Shown: piece by piece, positions 37,699 through 47,839 of the stretch
How positions within the stretch are numbered: position 1 is the stretch's first letter
Layout: each line of letters starts with the position of its first letter
Source of the DNA: Polynucleobacter sp. MWH-Berg-3C6
GTDB lineage: Bacteria; Pseudomonadota; Gammaproteobacteria; Burkholderiales; Burkholderiaceae
Assembly (NCBI RefSeq): GCF_018881855.1
Contig: NZ_JACVPN010000001.1
Location: 620,001 to 684,000 of the forward strand
DNA length: 64,000 nucleotides
Direction of reading: 5' to 3'
Translations under genes and position numbers: made by a program
Notes under the pieces: generated by a model
Database searches by the model: none
Told to the model about the DNA's origin: nothing
What the model saw: only the letters and a program-made list of their open reading frames with translations

Positions 37699-38892
37699 AT
37701 GTACGACAAGCCAGATGCACGAGGACACTTCGGTCCTTACGGCGGTGTGTTTGTTTCTGAGACATTGATGTTTGCATTGGATGAGCTCAAAGAAGCTTAT
37801 GCAAAGTATCAAAACGACCCAGAATTTATTGAAGAGTTTCATTACGAACTCAAACACTTTGTAGGTAGACCATCTCCGGTTTATCACGCTAAGCGTTGGA
37901 GCGAAATGCTAGGTGGCGCACAGATTTACCTCAAGCGTGAAGATCTGAACCATACTGGCGCACACAAGATTAATAACGTAATTGGCCAAGCAATGTTGGC
38001 TAAACGTATGGGTAAGCCACGCATCATTGCAGAGACAGGAGCAGGGCAACACGGCGTTGCCACAGCAACCATTTGCGCCCGATTTGGCTTAGATTGCACC
38101 GTTTACCAAGGTTCTGTAGACGTAGCCCGTCAAGCGCAAAACGTCTTTCGCATGAAATTACTTGGTGCCAAAGTAGTTCCTGTTGAGTCAGGTACCAAAA
38201 CATTAAAAGATGCTCTCAATGAAGCTATGCGTGATTGGGTTACCAATGTAGAGAACACTTTCTACATTATTGGTACTGTCGCTGGACCACACCCTTATCC
38301 AATGATGGTGCGCGATTTCCAGAGCGTGATTGGTGAAGAGTGCAAGGTACAAATGCCAGAGATGACTGGCCGTCAACCAGATTATGTTTTAGCTTGTGTT
38401 GGTGGTGGCTCTAATGCGATGGGTATTTTCTATCCCTATATCAATTTCCCTGAAGTGAAACTCGTTGGTGTTGAAGCGGCAGGTCATGGACTTGGTAGCG
38501 GCTTACATTCAGCAGCACTCTGTGTTGGTAAACCAGGCGTATTGCATGGCAATCGCACTTACTTACTGCAAGATGAGAATGGTCAAATCTCAGAAACCCA
38601 TTCTGTATCAGCCGGCATGGACTACCCTGGTGTTGGCCCTGAGCATGCTTGGTTGAAAGACTCTGGTCGTGCTGACTACGTGGCTATTACAGACGAGGAG
38701 GCCTTAAAAGCATTCCACGATTGCTGCCAAATTGAAGGCATCATTCCTGCGTTGGAGTCTTCCCATGCGATTGCTTATGCCTGCAAGCTAGCAAAGACCT
38801 TGCCCAAAGATAAAACCATCTTGGTGAATCTGTCAGGTCGCGGCGATAAAGATATGCACACTGTTGCGCAAGCAACGGGTTCTGAAGGTTAA
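37699..38892 (+). CDS. trpB: Tryptophan synthase beta chain
   Basis: A 397-residue PLP enzyme joining indole and serine. The PLP lysine is Lys90 (HTGAHKINN), preceded by LKREDLN; the phosphate cup GGGSNAMG and the [18 protein letters not shown] block ([18 protein letters not shown]) are present. The family start [16 protein letters not shown] is clear. Confidence 0.99.
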   Translation: MYDKPDARGHFGPYGGVFVSETLMFALDELKEAYAKYQNDPEFIEEFHYELKHFVGRPSPVYHAKRWSEMLGGAQIYLKREDLNHTGAHKINNVIGQAMLAKRMGKPRIIAETGAGQHGVATATICARFGLDCTVYQGSVDVARQAQNVFRMKLLGAKVVPVESGTKTLKDALNEAMRDWVTNVENTFYIIGTVAGPHPYPMMVRDFQSVIGEECKVQMPEMTGRQPDYVLACVGGGSNAMGIFYPYINFPEVKLVGVEAAGHGLGSGLHSAALCVGKPGVLHGNRTYLLQDENGQISETHSVSAGMDYPGVGPEHAWLKDSGRADYVAITDEEALKAFHDCCQIEGIIPALESSHAIAYACKLAKTLPKDKTILVNLSGRGDKDMHTVAQATGSEG

Positions 38893-38900
38893 TAAGAGCA

Positions 38901-39698
38901 ATGTCAAAAATTACGGCGCTCTTTAAAGAGCTAAAAGCATCAGGCAAAAAAGGATTAATTCCTTTTATTACTGCAGGCGATCCAGATCCAAAGCAAACGG
39001 TTGAGTTAATGCATGCATTGGTACGTGGCGGCTCAAGCGTGATTGAGTTAGGCGTACCTTTCTCGGATCCAATGGCTGATGGTCCAGTAATTCAGAGATC
39101 ATCAGAGCGAGCATTAACGCATGGCGTGACATTGCACGGCTGCCTTGAAATGGTCAAAGAGTTTCGCAAGAAAGATACCAACACACCAGTTGTCTTAATG
39201 GGTTATGCAAATCCTGTTGAGCAAATGGGAGCAGAGCGTTTTGCAACTGAAGCAAAAGCTGCCGGTGTAGATGGTCTGCTGATTGTGGATTACCCGCCAG
39301 AAGAGTGCGTTGATTTTGCTGCGCGTATGCGCGTTGCAGGTATTGATCCTATTTTCCTATTGGCACCAACTTCATCTCATGAGCGAATTAAAGAGGCTGC
39401 GAAAATCGCTTCTGGTTATATTTATTACGTTTCCATGCGCGGAGTTACTGGTGCTTCGCACCTAAATACTCAAGACGTAGCTAGCATCATTCCCAAGATT
39501 CGCGAAGAGACCGACATTCCAATCGCTGTAGGCTTTGGGATTAGTGATGCTGCTAGTGCCAAGGCGGTATCCCAGAGCGCAGATGCCGTCGTGATTGGTA
39601 GTCGAATTATTCGTCTTTTGGAGGATGCACCCCCGGGGCAGGCGGTACAATCATTGGAAACCTTCATTCGCGAGATTCGCGACGCATTGGATAGTTAA
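38901..39698 (+). CDS. trpA: Tryptophan synthase alpha chain
   Basis: A 265-residue TIM barrel that splits indole-3-glycerol phosphate and channels indole to TrpB. Catalytic Glu49 and Asp60 are in [29 protein letters not shown] and VVIGSRI form the phosphate site. Starts 8 bases after trpB, 5 bases before accD. Confidence 0.98.
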   Translation: MSKITALFKELKASGKKGLIPFITAGDPDPKQTVELMHALVRGGSSVIELGVPFSDPMADGPVIQRSSERALTHGVTLHGCLEMVKEFRKKDTNTPVVLMGYANPVEQMGAERFATEAKAAGVDGLLIVDYPPEECVDFAARMRVAGIDPIFLLAPTSSHERIKEAAKIASGYIYYVSMRGVTGASHLNTQDVASIIPKIREETDIPIAVGFGISDAASAKAVSQSADAVVIGSRIIRLLEDAPPGQAVQSLETFIREIRDALDS

Positions 39699-39703
39699 AA
39701 CTA

Positions 39704-40591
39704 ATGAGCTGGATAGATAAATTACTCCCACCCCAAATTCAACATACTGATCCTGCAAATCGCAAATCAGTACCTGAGGGGCTTTGGGTTAAGTGCCCGA
39801 GCTGTGAAACGGTTCTCTACAGCACAGATATCGAAGCCAATCTTTCAGTATGTCCAAAATGCAGTCATCACATGCGCATTGGTGCGCGTCAGCGCTTAGA
39901 CAACTTACTCGATCCAAAGGGTCGTTATGAAATTGGCGCAGACATCTATCCAACTGATCCACTGAAATTCAAAGATTCAAAAAAATATCCAGACCGCATT
40001 AAAGAAGCAAATGATGCCTCTGGTGAAACAGAAGCTTTAATTGTGATGGGTGGAAAGATTGAGACCATTCCAGTGGTTGCTGCTTGCTTTGAATTCCAAT
40101 ACATGGGTGGTTCGATGGGCTCTGTAGTAGGCGAGCGCTTTGCCCGTGGAGTTCAAGAAGCGATTGATAAGAAATGCGCTTTCATTTGTGTGACTGCTAC
40201 CGGTGGCGCGCGTATGCAAGAGAGTTTGTTGTCTTTATTTCAGATGGCAAAGACCAACTCGATGTTGACCTTGCTCTCTAAAAAAGGTCTGCCTTATATC
40301 AGCGTCTTGACTGATCCGACCATGGGCGGCATCTCCGCTAGTTTTGCCTTTATGGGTGATGTCGTAATGGCTGAACCAAAAGCCTTAATTGGTTTTGCCG
40401 GCCCACGTGTTATCGAGCAAACTGTGCGCGAAAAGTTGCCAGAAGGATTTCAGCGTTCTGAGTTCTTGATGCAAAAAGGTGGTATCGACATGATTGTTGA
40501 CCGTCGCCAAATGCGTGGTGAGATTGCGCGATTATTAGCGCTCTTGCAAAAGCTTCCAGAGCCTGCGATTGCGGGTAGCGCAGCCGTTTAA
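39704..40591 (+). CDS. accD: Acetyl-CoA carboxylase, carboxyltransferase beta subunit
   Basis: A 295-residue subunit with an N-terminal zinc ribbon (Cys31, Cys34, Cys50 and Cys53) and a crotonase-like carboxyltransferase domain with [51 protein letters not shown] and [20 protein letters not shown]. It catalyses malonyl-CoA formation with AccA. Confidence 0.98.
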   Translation: MSWIDKLLPPQIQHTDPANRKSVPEGLWVKCPSCETVLYSTDIEANLSVCPKCSHHMRIGARQRLDNLLDPKGRYEIGADIYPTDPLKFKDSKKYPDRIKEANDASGETEALIVMGGKIETIPVVAACFEFQYMGGSMGSVVGERFARGVQEAIDKKCAFICVTATGGARMQESLLSLFQMAKTNSMLTLLSKKGLPYISVLTDPTMGGISASFAFMGDVVMAEPKALIGFAGPRVIEQTVREKLPEGFQRSEFLMQKGGIDMIVDRRQMRGEIARLLALLQKLPEPAIAGSAAV

Positions 40592-40595
40592 GCGC

Positions 40596-41921
40596 TTGAG
40601 TACAGCACACCAACCCCCAATTCTTTTTTCTAGCCTAGAGGCTTGGCTTAGTCACCTCGAAACAGCCCACCCAGTCGGTATCGATATGGGGCTGGAACGG
40701 ATTAATCGGGTTAAAGAGGCATTAGGTCTTCACTTTGATTGCCCAGTAATTACGGTTGCTGGTACCAATGGCAAGGGTTCTACTTGCGCCTATCTCGAGA
40801 GTATTTTGTTAGCTTCTGGCTATCGTGTTGGCTGTCATACTTCACCACACTTACTGAAATTCAATGAGCGTGCTCGTGTTAATGGGCAAGAGGTTGGCGA
40901 TGATCTTTTGCTGGAACATTTCACTGCTGTTGAAAATGCACGCGTGAGCCTGGTAGATGCGCCAACGCTAACGTATTTTGAGTTCACTACTTTAGCCATC
41001 ATGCATCTGTTCTCTAAAGCAAATTTAGACGCAGTGGTGTTAGAAGTTGGTATGGGTGGTCGCTTAGATGCCGTCAATATTGTGGATGCCGATTGCGCCA
41101 TCGTTACTAGTATTGATATTGATCATGCAGATTTTTTGGGCGGTACCAGAGAAGCCATTGGTCGCGAGAAGGCTGGGATCTTCCGGCCAGGACATATTGC
41201 AGTGTGTGGCGATCCCATCCCGCCTCAATCTTTAATTGACTATGCTGAAGAGCTTGGCTGTGATCTTTGGTTGCAGGGTCGAGACTATAACTTCCAGGGT
41301 GATAAACAGCAGTGGGGTTGGGCTGGACGCAAGAAGCGCTTTAGTGGCCTCGGCTATCCCGCATTACGCGGAGCCAATCAAATTCTCAATGCCTCGGCTG
41401 TGATTGCCGCTTTGATGGCCCTTCATCAGCGCTTGCCTGTGAGTGCTCAGGATATTCGCAATGGCTTTGCCATGGTTGAGTTGCCGGGTCGCTTTCAGGT
41501 CTTGCCAGGGCAGCCAACGGTGGTACTGGATGTCGCCCATAATCCCCATGCAGCTGCCACCTTGGGTCAGGGCTTAGACAAAATGGGTTATCACCCCTAT
41601 ACCTACGCCATCTTTGGAGCTATGGCGGATAAAGATATTGATGGGGTGATTAAGCCCTTGTTGGATATTGTGGATTTCTGGTTTTGTACAGATTTACCTA
41701 CCCCTAGGGCGGCTAGCGCCTTATCACTGGCGCAGAGGCTTGAGGCCGCGGGCGTAAGGCCTCAAAACGGGGCTGATGGCGGTATTGAATGCTTCCCAGA
41801 TCCTGCTGCAGCGTATCAAAAAGCCCTATCAAAAGCGGGTGAGGGTGATAGAATTGTGATCTTCGGATCCTTCTATACCGTTGCAGGCGTAATGACTTAC
41901 CGAAACAACCAGGCCCATTGA
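40596..41921 (+). CDS. folC: Bifunctional tetrahydrofolate/dihydrofolate synthase (folylpolyglutamate synthase)
   Basis: An about 441-residue Mur-ligase-fold enzyme adding glutamates to folate. The P-loop VAGTNGKGSTCAYLE, LKFNERARVNG, the LEVGMGGRLDAVNIVD segment and the C-terminal VVLDVAHNPHAAATL and GSFYTVAGV are conserved. The start is uncertain: no ATG precedes SSLEAWLSHLE, so I chose the TTG at 40596 just beyond the accD stop; an earlier TTG at 40569 would overlap accD. Confidence 0.93.
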   Translation: MSTAHQPPILFSSLEAWLSHLETAHPVGIDMGLERINRVKEALGLHFDCPVITVAGTNGKGSTCAYLESILLASGYRVGCHTSPHLLKFNERARVNGQEVGDDLLLEHFTAVENARVSLVDAPTLTYFEFTTLAIMHLFSKANLDAVVLEVGMGGRLDAVNIVDADCAIVTSIDIDHADFLGGTREAIGREKAGIFRPGHIAVCGDPIPPQSLIDYAEELGCDLWLQGRDYNFQGDKQQWGWAGRKKRFSGLGYPALRGANQILNASAVIAALMALHQRLPVSAQDIRNGFAMVELPGRFQVLPGQPTVVLDVAHNPHAAATLGQGLDKMGYHPYTYAIFGAMADKDIDGVIKPLLDIVDFWFCTDLPTPRAASALSLAQRLEAAGVRPQNGADGGIECFPDPAAAYQKALSKAGEGDRIVIFGSFYTVAGVMTYRNNQAH

Positions 41922-41924
41922 TCC

Positions 41925-42725
41925 ATGATTCGTTTACCGAGCTTCTTTAAGCGAAAAACACAGGCTGATGACCTTGAATTAGGTTCAGTAGGGAGACGCT
42001 CCTCTAAACGCGCTGCTCCTCGTAGTTTCCAGCGTGCTGCTGAAGTAGAAGAGCTCGCTCTCACAGAAGACCCAGAACAACAAAGAGCTCGCCATCGATT
42101 AATTGGCGCTGCCGTATTGGTCCTCATCGCGGTAGTTGGCCTGCCACGTATTTTAGACAACAAGCCTAAATCGGCTCCTAACGATATCGCTGTCAATATT
42201 GTCACCAGTCTGCCAATCCCAGGAACAGAAGCAAAGCCTGAAGAGAGGCCTAAAGCAGAAGTAGCGGCTGAGCCGGTAAAAGAAGCGCCCAAAGTAGCTG
42301 CCACTCCAGAGCCAAAACCAGAAGTGAAAGCTGAAGTTAAGCCATCACCCGCACCAAATAAAGCTGCTGGATTGGGATTGGCTGCTGGCGAAGAGGTTAT
42401 TGCCGCCAATAATGCCAAGCCCAAAGTGGATGATGCCGTCAAGCCTGCAAATACGAATTCTGAAAACAGCGCCGCAAATGGTTCGGGAAAGTACGTCATT
42501 CAGATTGGCGCATTTGCTTCTGAAGAGCGCGCTAAAGGTTGGATTGCAAAGTTAAAAGATCAAAAGATTCCAAACTATGTGTTGAATAAGAACGGTAGCG
42601 ATGGCAGCAAGCTTTATGTTCTCCGCGCTGGTCCATATACCGATAAAGATGCTGCAGAAGCAGCGGAAAAGAAAATTAAGGCGATGGGTCTATCACCAAG
42701 ACTCGTCGAGACTGGTAAGCAGTAA
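41925..42725 (+). CDS. SPOR-domain inner-membrane protein (DedD-like)
   Basis: A 266-residue bitopic protein: a cytoplasmic basic region, a transmembrane helix at about 61-78 (LIGAAVLVLIAVVGLPRIL), a long Pro/Ala/Lys/Glu-rich linker, and a C-terminal SPOR domain (YVIQIGAFASEERAKGWIAKLKDQ...YVLRAGPYTDKDAAEAAEKKIKAMG). SPOR domains bind denuded septal glycan, so this is a likely divisome accessory like DedD. folC-dedD-cvpA-purF order is also that of enterobacteria. Confidence 0.93.
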   Translation: MIRLPSFFKRKTQADDLELGSVGRRSSKRAAPRSFQRAAEVEELALTEDPEQQRARHRLIGAAVLVLIAVVGLPRILDNKPKSAPNDIAVNIVTSLPIPGTEAKPEERPKAEVAAEPVKEAPKVAATPEPKPEVKAEVKPSPAPNKAAGLGLAAGEEVIAANNAKPKVDDAVKPANTNSENSAANGSGKYVIQIGAFASEERAKGWIAKLKDQKIPNYVLNKNGSDGSKLYVLRAGPYTDKDAAEAAEKKIKAMGLSPRLVETGKQ

Positions 42726-43291
42726 TGGAATACTTATCCACCTTAAAGCTAACATCGGTGGATTATTTCACCCTAGTTGTGCTCCTGGTATCTGCCTTGG
42801 TGGGTATCTCTCGCGGCCTGTTTAAAGAAGTTCTTGCACTGGCATCTTGGTTTGTAGCTGCATGGGTTGCTTATCACTACACAAATTACCTTTCTACAGA
42901 ATGGCTCTCTACATTTCACCTAGATGAATTGCTTAGTCTGGGTGTGAGCTTTTTGATTCTTTTCGTATTGACGCTAATTGTTTGCGGACTATTCGGTGGC
43001 TTAGTGCAAAAAATTATCTTGTCAGCGGGCTTGAGTTTGACAGATCGATTCTTGGGTCTAGTTTTTGGTTTGGCGCGTGGCGCTTTGGTTGTCGTTATTT
43101 TGGCGACGCTGGCTGCATTAACGCCAATTCCACAAAGTATGGCCTGGAAAGATGCCATTACAAGACCTGCTATCGATATGGCAACCGGTTTAATCAAAGG
43201 TTGGCTGCCAGCTGACTGGGCTAAGCAATTGGGCGAGGCAATACCCAAAGTAACACCTACCATTACTCCTAAATTAACAATAGGAATCTAG
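42725..43291 (+). CDS. cvpA: CvpA-family membrane protein
   Basis: A 188-residue protein with four hydrophobic segments, starting YFTLVVLLVSALVGISRGLFKEVLALASWFVAAWVAY, which is the CvpA signature. CvpA is needed for colicin V production and, more generally, envelope stress tolerance. Its ATG overlaps the SPOR gene stop (TAATG); purF follows after 4 bases. Confidence 0.93.
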   Translation: MEYLSTLKLTSVDYFTLVVLLVSALVGISRGLFKEVLALASWFVAAWVAYHYTNYLSTEWLSTFHLDELLSLGVSFLILFVLTLIVCGLFGGLVQKIILSAGLSLTDRFLGLVFGLARGALVVVILATLAALTPIPQSMAWKDAITRPAIDMATGLIKGWLPADWAKQLGEAIPKVTPTITPKLTIGI

Positions 43292-43295
43292 AGAT

Positions 43296-44834
43296 ATGTG
43301 CGGCGTCGTCGGAACTATTTCCCACTCACCAGTAAATCAACTTCTCTATGATGCTTTGTTGCTCTTGCAACACCGCGGACAAGATGCTGCTGGAATCGCA
43401 ACCATGAACGGTAATTCGTTCACGATGCACAAGGCAAACGGTCTTGTACGCGACGTATTTAGAACACGCAATATGCGTAGCTTGGTTGGTAATGCTGGTA
43501 TTGGTCAGGTTCGTTACCCAACAGCCGGCTCAGCAAGCAGCGAAGAAGAGGCGCAACCTTTCTATGTTAGTGCCCCATACGGAATTGTTTTGGCGCATAA
43601 CGGTAACCTGACAAATGCACCAAGTTTGCGTGTTGAGATGGCTTACCGTGATCGCCGCCACATTAATACTAGCTCTGATACAGAGGTGCTATTAAACGTC
43701 TTGGCTGATGAGCTTCAAAAAGAAACCAATAGCGTTGCTTTAGATGAGGGCGCCATGTTTAATGCGGTTACTGGAGTGACGGGCCGCGTAAAAGGTTCTT
43801 ATGCTGTGGTCTCTCTGATTGCCGGTTATGGTTTATTGGCTTTCCGTGACCCATTTGGAATTCGTCCTCTGTGTATTGGTCGCATTGATACACCACAAGG
43901 ACCTGAATGGATGGTGACATCTGAGTCAGTAGCGCTAGAAGGTTTGGGTTTTACTTTTGTACGTGATGTCAATCCTGGCGAAGCAATCTACATCGATTTA
44001 GATGGCAACTTCTACTCACGTCAATGCGTACCGAATGCTGTACTCACACCTTGCATCTTTGAATACGTCTACATGGCTCGACCAGACTCCACGATTGATG
44101 GCGTAACTGTGTACAACGTGCGCATGCGCATGGGTGACTACTTGGCTGAGAAGATTCGCAAAGAGACTAATGTCGATGAGATCGATGTTGTCATGCCGAT
44201 TCCGGATTCAAGTCGTCCTGCAGCAATGCAAGTGGCTAAAAACTTGGGCGTTGATTATCGCGAAGGCTTCTTTAAGAACCGCTATATCGGCCGTACCTTT
44301 ATCATGCCGGGCCAAGCCGTTCGCAAGAAATCTGTACGCCAAAAGCTCAATGCAATGCGGATTGAATTTAAGGATAAAACAGTATTAATTGTGGATGACT
44401 CTATTGTGCGGGGCACCACCTCGTTTGAGATCGTTCAAATGGCACGCGAATCCGGTGCCAAGAAAGTGATCTTTGCATCAGCAGCACCTCCTGTACGTTT
44501 TCCAAATGTCTACGGCATTGATATGCCAACGCGCAGTGAGTTGGTTGCCTATGGTCGTACCGATGAAGAAATTAATAAGATGATTGGTGCGGATCAATTA
44601 ATCTATCAGAGCGTTGAGGATATGAAGCAGGCAGTGCGCGACATCAATCCTGCTATCCATCAATTTGAAGCCTCTTGTTTTGATGGCCATTACATCACTG
44701 GCGATATCACCGAGTCATACCTGGATGCCTTAGAGGCTGCTAGAAATACCTCTGCCGCAAAAGCGGATCGTCAGCGTGATTCGAGCGATTTCGCCCGCTC
44801 CCAGCTCCATCTGCATTTGGCTACCGAAGACTAA
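43296..44834 (+). CDS. purF: Amidophosphoribosyltransferase
   Basis: A 512-residue first enzyme of purine synthesis. The N-terminal nucleophile Cys2 (MCGVVG) and LLLQHRGQDAAGIAT belong to the glutaminase domain; IVDDSIVRGTTSFEIV is the PRPP loop of the C-terminal phosphoribosyltransferase domain. HNGNLTNAPSL, RPSRP-like DSSRPAAMQVAKNLGV and GRTFIMPGQAVRKKSVRQKLNAMR are conserved. An imperfect hairpin follows the stop. Confidence 0.98.
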   Translation: MCGVVGTISHSPVNQLLYDALLLLQHRGQDAAGIATMNGNSFTMHKANGLVRDVFRTRNMRSLVGNAGIGQVRYPTAGSASSEEEAQPFYVSAPYGIVLAHNGNLTNAPSLRVEMAYRDRRHINTSSDTEVLLNVLADELQKETNSVALDEGAMFNAVTGVTGRVKGSYAVVSLIAGYGLLAFRDPFGIRPLCIGRIDTPQGPEWMVTSESVALEGLGFTFVRDVNPGEAIYIDLDGNFYSRQCVPNAVLTPCIFEYVYMARPDSTIDGVTVYNVRMRMGDYLAEKIRKETNVDEIDVVMPIPDSSRPAAMQVAKNLGVDYREGFFKNRYIGRTFIMPGQAVRKKSVRQKLNAMRIEFKDKTVLIVDDSIVRGTTSFEIVQMARESGAKKVIFASAAPPVRFPNVYGIDMPTRSELVAYGRTDEEINKMIGADQLIYQSVEDMKQAVRDINPAIHQFEASCFDGHYITGDITESYLDALEAARNTSAAKADRQRDSSDFARSQLHLHLATED

Positions 44835-44842
44835 AAAGCGAC

Positions 44843-44871
44843 AAGAATTTGCCTTCCACGAGGCAATTCTT
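44843..44871 (+). terminator. Terminator-like hairpin after purF
   Basis: AAGAATT plus GCC (44843-44853, with one bulged T) pairs with GGC plus AATTCTT (44862-44871) around an eight-base loop. The following bases are not a proper T run, so this may be an attenuator or processing hairpin, not a strong terminator. An AAAATAGCAG sequence just downstream resembles a -10 for metZ. Confidence 0.45.
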
Positions 44872-44894
44872 CAATTCGGTGTCAAAATAGCAGT

Positions 44895-46103
44895 ATGAAA
44901 AGCAAAACCACACGTAAAAAACCAGATTTTTCTAAGCTGGCACTCGAGACCATAGCGGTCCGCGCTGGTACTCGTCGCACAGCTGAATATCAAGAGCATT
45001 CAGAAGCGATGTTTTTGACTTCAAGTTTTTGTTTTGATAGTGCCGAATTAGCCGCTGATGGTTTTGCACATGCAGACCAGGGTTTTATCTATTCTCGCTT
45101 TACCAATCCAACAGTCAGCATGTTCCAAGATCGCTTGGCTGCTTTAGAAGGTGGTGAAGCCTGTATTGCAACCGCCTCAGGTATGTCGGCCATTTTGACA
45201 ATGGCAATGTCTCACTTGCAAGCGGGTGACCATGTGGTTTGCTCACGCTCTGTATTTGGCGCAACTGTTCAGTTGTTCACTAATATTTTGGGTCGCTTTG
45301 GTATTACAACGACTTATGTAGATTTGTCTGACACCAAATCATGGCAGGCTGCTGTTCAGCCAAACACCAAACTATTTTATTTAGAGACTCCATCTAATCC
45401 TTTGACTGAGATTGCAGATATCAAAGCGATTTCAAAGATTGCCAATAAAGCAAAAGCTTTGTTTGCAGTAGATAACTGTTTCTGTACACCGGCCCTACAA
45501 AAGCCCTTGGCTTTGGGTGCCGATGTCGTGATTCATTCGGCAACTAAGTACTTAGATGGCCAGGGTAGAGTGGTTGGCGGTGCAATTGTGGGTAGTAAAG
45601 AATTCATCATGGGTAAAGTATTCCCATACGTTCGCACTGCCGGCCCAACGCTCTCCGCATTTAATGCTTGGGTGTTCTTAAAAGGTTTAGAGACTTTAGA
45701 GCTTCGCATGAAACAACAGAGTCAGAATGCGCTTGCTCTAGCCCAATGGCTTGAGAAGCAGTCTGGAGTGGAGCGCGTCTATCATCCTGGTCTGACATCG
45801 CATCCTCAGCATGCGTTAGCAAAACGTCAGCAAAAAGCGGGCGGTGCAATTGTGTCTTTCACATTAAAGGGTGGCAAGAAGGCGGCCTTTAAGCTGATTA
45901 ACCAAACCAAGCTGTGCTCCATCACTGCAAACTTGGGCGATACACGCACAACTATTACTCATCCAGCGACGACTACGCATTGTCGGGTAACGCCTGAAGC
46001 CAGAAAAGCAGCCGGTATTACCGATGGCTTGGTACGCATTGCAGTTGGCCTTGAAAATATTGATGATCTCAAGAGTGATCTCGTTGGTGGACTCAAAAAA
46101 TAA
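44895..46103 (+). CDS. metZ: O-succinylhomoserine sulfhydrylase
   Basis: A 402-residue Cys/Met-metabolism PLP enzyme making homocysteine from O-succinylhomoserine and sulfide. LETIAVRAGTRRTAEYQEHSEAMFLTSSF is the typical MetZ start; the PLP lysine is in VIHSATKYLDGQGRVVGG; YSRFTNPTVSMFQDRLAALEGGE and RTAGPTLSAFNAWVFLKGLETL follow. Its use of free sulfide links to the sulfur genes 4 kb downstream only by proximity. Confidence 0.95.
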   Translation: MKSKTTRKKPDFSKLALETIAVRAGTRRTAEYQEHSEAMFLTSSFCFDSAELAADGFAHADQGFIYSRFTNPTVSMFQDRLAALEGGEACIATASGMSAILTMAMSHLQAGDHVVCSRSVFGATVQLFTNILGRFGITTTYVDLSDTKSWQAAVQPNTKLFYLETPSNPLTEIADIKAISKIANKAKALFAVDNCFCTPALQKPLALGADVVIHSATKYLDGQGRVVGGAIVGSKEFIMGKVFPYVRTAGPTLSAFNAWVFLKGLETLELRMKQQSQNALALAQWLEKQSGVERVYHPGLTSHPQHALAKRQQKAGGAIVSFTLKGGKKAAFKLINQTKLCSITANLGDTRTTITHPATTTHCRVTPEARKAAGITDGLVRIAVGLENIDDLKSDLVGGLKK

Positions 46104-46125
46104 TCAAGTCCACCAAAGCAGACCC

Positions 46126-46743
46126 ATGAGCTTTGCTGATGCAACCCAGTTCTGGAATGAGCGATTCAATAAAGCAGAGTTTATCTTTGGCAAAGAGCCA
46201 AATGAATATCTTGTTGAGCAAACCCAAAAATATCTAAAGTCAGGCAGCAAAGTGCTTTGCATTGCTGATGGCGAAGGACGCAACGGTGTGTGGTTGGCCA
46301 AACAAGGCATGCAAGTCGTTGGCTTTGATGCATCTGATATTGCCTTAGCTAAAGCCAAGCAGTTTGCTCAAGATCATCAGGTAGAAATTGAATATTCATT
46401 CTCAGATACTGATAGTTTTGATTGGCAAGAGAACACATACGACGCTGTTATTGGAATTTTTATCCAGTTTGCTGATCCGGTAATGCGAGCGCGCATCTTT
46501 CAGCAAACCCATAAGGCATTGAAGTCTGGCGGCATCTTCATCTTGCAAGGCTACACACCCAAGCAGCTAGAGTACAAAACAGGTGGGCCATCCTTAATTG
46601 AGCACCTCTATACGGAAGAACTCATTAGGAGCCTTGTAAAAGAATTCCAAATATTAGATTTGTGTTGTTATGAAAAAGAGCTTAATGAAGGCGCGCGGCA
46701 TGCTGGTATGTCGGCTTTATTAGGTCTTGTTGCTAAGAAGTAA
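46126..46743 (+). CDS. Class I SAM-dependent methyltransferase, TehB-like
   Basis: A 205-residue methyltransferase. FWNERFNKAEFIFGKEPNEYL is the family opening; motif I is VLCIADGEGRNGVWLAKQG, followed by VVGFDASDIALAKAKQFA and YDAVIGIFIQFADP. Such proteins include TehB (tellurite/chalcogen methylation) and thiol methyltransferases. I chose ATG 46126; an in-frame earlier start would lie inside metZ. The 3' end overlaps the 3' end of modC on the other strand by 11 bases. Substrate unknown; a chalcogen or thiol fits the sulfur neighbourhood. Confidence 0.85.
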   Translation: MSFADATQFWNERFNKAEFIFGKEPNEYLVEQTQKYLKSGSKVLCIADGEGRNGVWLAKQGMQVVGFDASDIALAKAKQFAQDHQVEIEYSFSDTDSFDWQENTYDAVIGIFIQFADPVMRARIFQQTHKALKSGGIFILQGYTPKQLEYKTGGPSLIEHLYTEELIRSLVKEFQILDLCCYEKELNEGARHAGMSALLGLVAKK

Positions 46744-47839
46744 AGCGACGTGGATCGTTGATGGGGCGCAGCGGCATGATATGAATTTTGTTACCATCAA
46801 TTTGAATGTAAGTATTTTTCCCTGCCTCTAAACCCAATCTCTTAACCTCAGCCGCAGAGGCTTCCCAGCTGATAGCATGGCCACCGTCATCGGTTAGTAG
46901 TTGAATCACTGCAATCTGACCTAGAGTGCTCATTTGCTGAACTCTAGCTTGAATGCTGCCAGATACATGACTTGTATGCAGGCTCAATCCGTCAGCAGGT
47001 ATTACCCAGGCAACCGGGGTGCCTGGTGGAATTTTGCCTTTATCAAGCACTTCAAACGCGTAGCTACTTTTATTCCAACTCAACTTGCCGGCTGTAAAAA
47101 TACCTTCAAACATATTGTTGATGCCAACAAGCTCTGCCACTCTAGAGTTTCTCGGTTTCTGAAATAGAACCTGTGGGGCTGCAGTTTGTAAGCCAATACC
47201 TTGGTCGATAACCGTAATGTGATCGGCTAATAGATCGGCTTCGCGCAAATCATGAGTCACCAGCAGAATGGGAATATTGAGATCCTTGCGCAGCTCCGCC
47301 AGAATTTTATAAAGACTTTGACGGGTTGGTGCATCAATTGCCGAAAATGGCTCATCTAGTAGCAAGGCATTGGGCTTCTTTACAAGAGCCCTGGCTAGTG
47401 CGACGCGTTGCTGTTGTCCACCCGAAAGTTGATGGGGCATACGCTGTGCAAGCTCAGCAATTCCCATGTGATTTAACCAATCCATTGCGATGGTTTGGCG
47501 CATTGCAAGATCATGCCCAGAGTTTTGCAGAGGAATGCAGATGTTTTCAAGTGCAGTTAAATGTGGGAAGAGCGCATATTGCTGGAATAAGAATCCACAA
47601 GAGCGTTCTGCTGGGGAGAGTGAAGTTATGACGCCTTTTAAGTCACCGGCTTCAAACCAAGTTTGATTGCCGCACTCAATTTTTCCAAGACTCGCTTTAT
47701 TCAGGCCTGCGATAGTCCGTAAGACAGAGGTTTTCCCGCTTCCTGATGGGCCCACCAAGGCATGCAACTGTCCTGGTGCACATTCAATGTTGATTTGCAG
47801 TGGATTTGGCAGTGTCTGCATGACTTTAACCTTGAGCAT
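46733..47839 (-). CDS. modC: Molybdate ABC transporter ATP-binding protein
   Basis: A 368-residue ABC ATPase: Walker A GPSGSGKT (30-37), signature LSGGQQQR (138-145), Walker B LLLDEP (159-164) and switch histidine in VTHDLREADLLAD. The C-terminal third (about 240-360) resembles a TOBE-type domain, with VELVGINNMFEG and VRVQQM-like SIQARVQQMSTLGQIAVI. It partners with ModB, whose stop overlaps the modC ATG (TAATG). A sulfate/thiosulfate importer ATPase (CysA) is the alternative; adjacency to a ModB-like permease and to the Mo enzyme SoxC favours molybdate. Confidence 0.88.
   Translation of the reverse strand: MLKVKVMQTLPNPLQINIECAPGQLHALVGPSGSGKTSVLRTIAGLNKASLGKIECGNQTWFEAGDLKGVITSLSPAERSCGFLFQQYALFPHLTALENICIPLQNSGHDLAMRQTIAMDWLNHMGIAELAQRMPHQLSGGQQQRVALARALVKKPNALLLDEPFSAIDAPTRQSLYKILAELRKDLNIPILLVTHDLREADLLADHITVIDQGIGLQTAAPQVLFQKPRNSRVAELVGINNMFEGIFTAGKLSWNKSSYAFEVLDKGKIPPGTPVAWVIPADGLSLHTSHVSGSIQARVQQMSTLGQIAVIQLLTDDGGHAISWEASAAEVKRLGLEAGKNTYIQIDGNKIHIMPLRPINDPRRFTS

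Noticed and set aside
41897..42499. 200-residue minus-strand frame opposite the SPOR gene
   Set aside because: It arises from the Pro/Ala/Lys-rich linker read backwards, giving Ala/Ser/Gly-rich low complexity.
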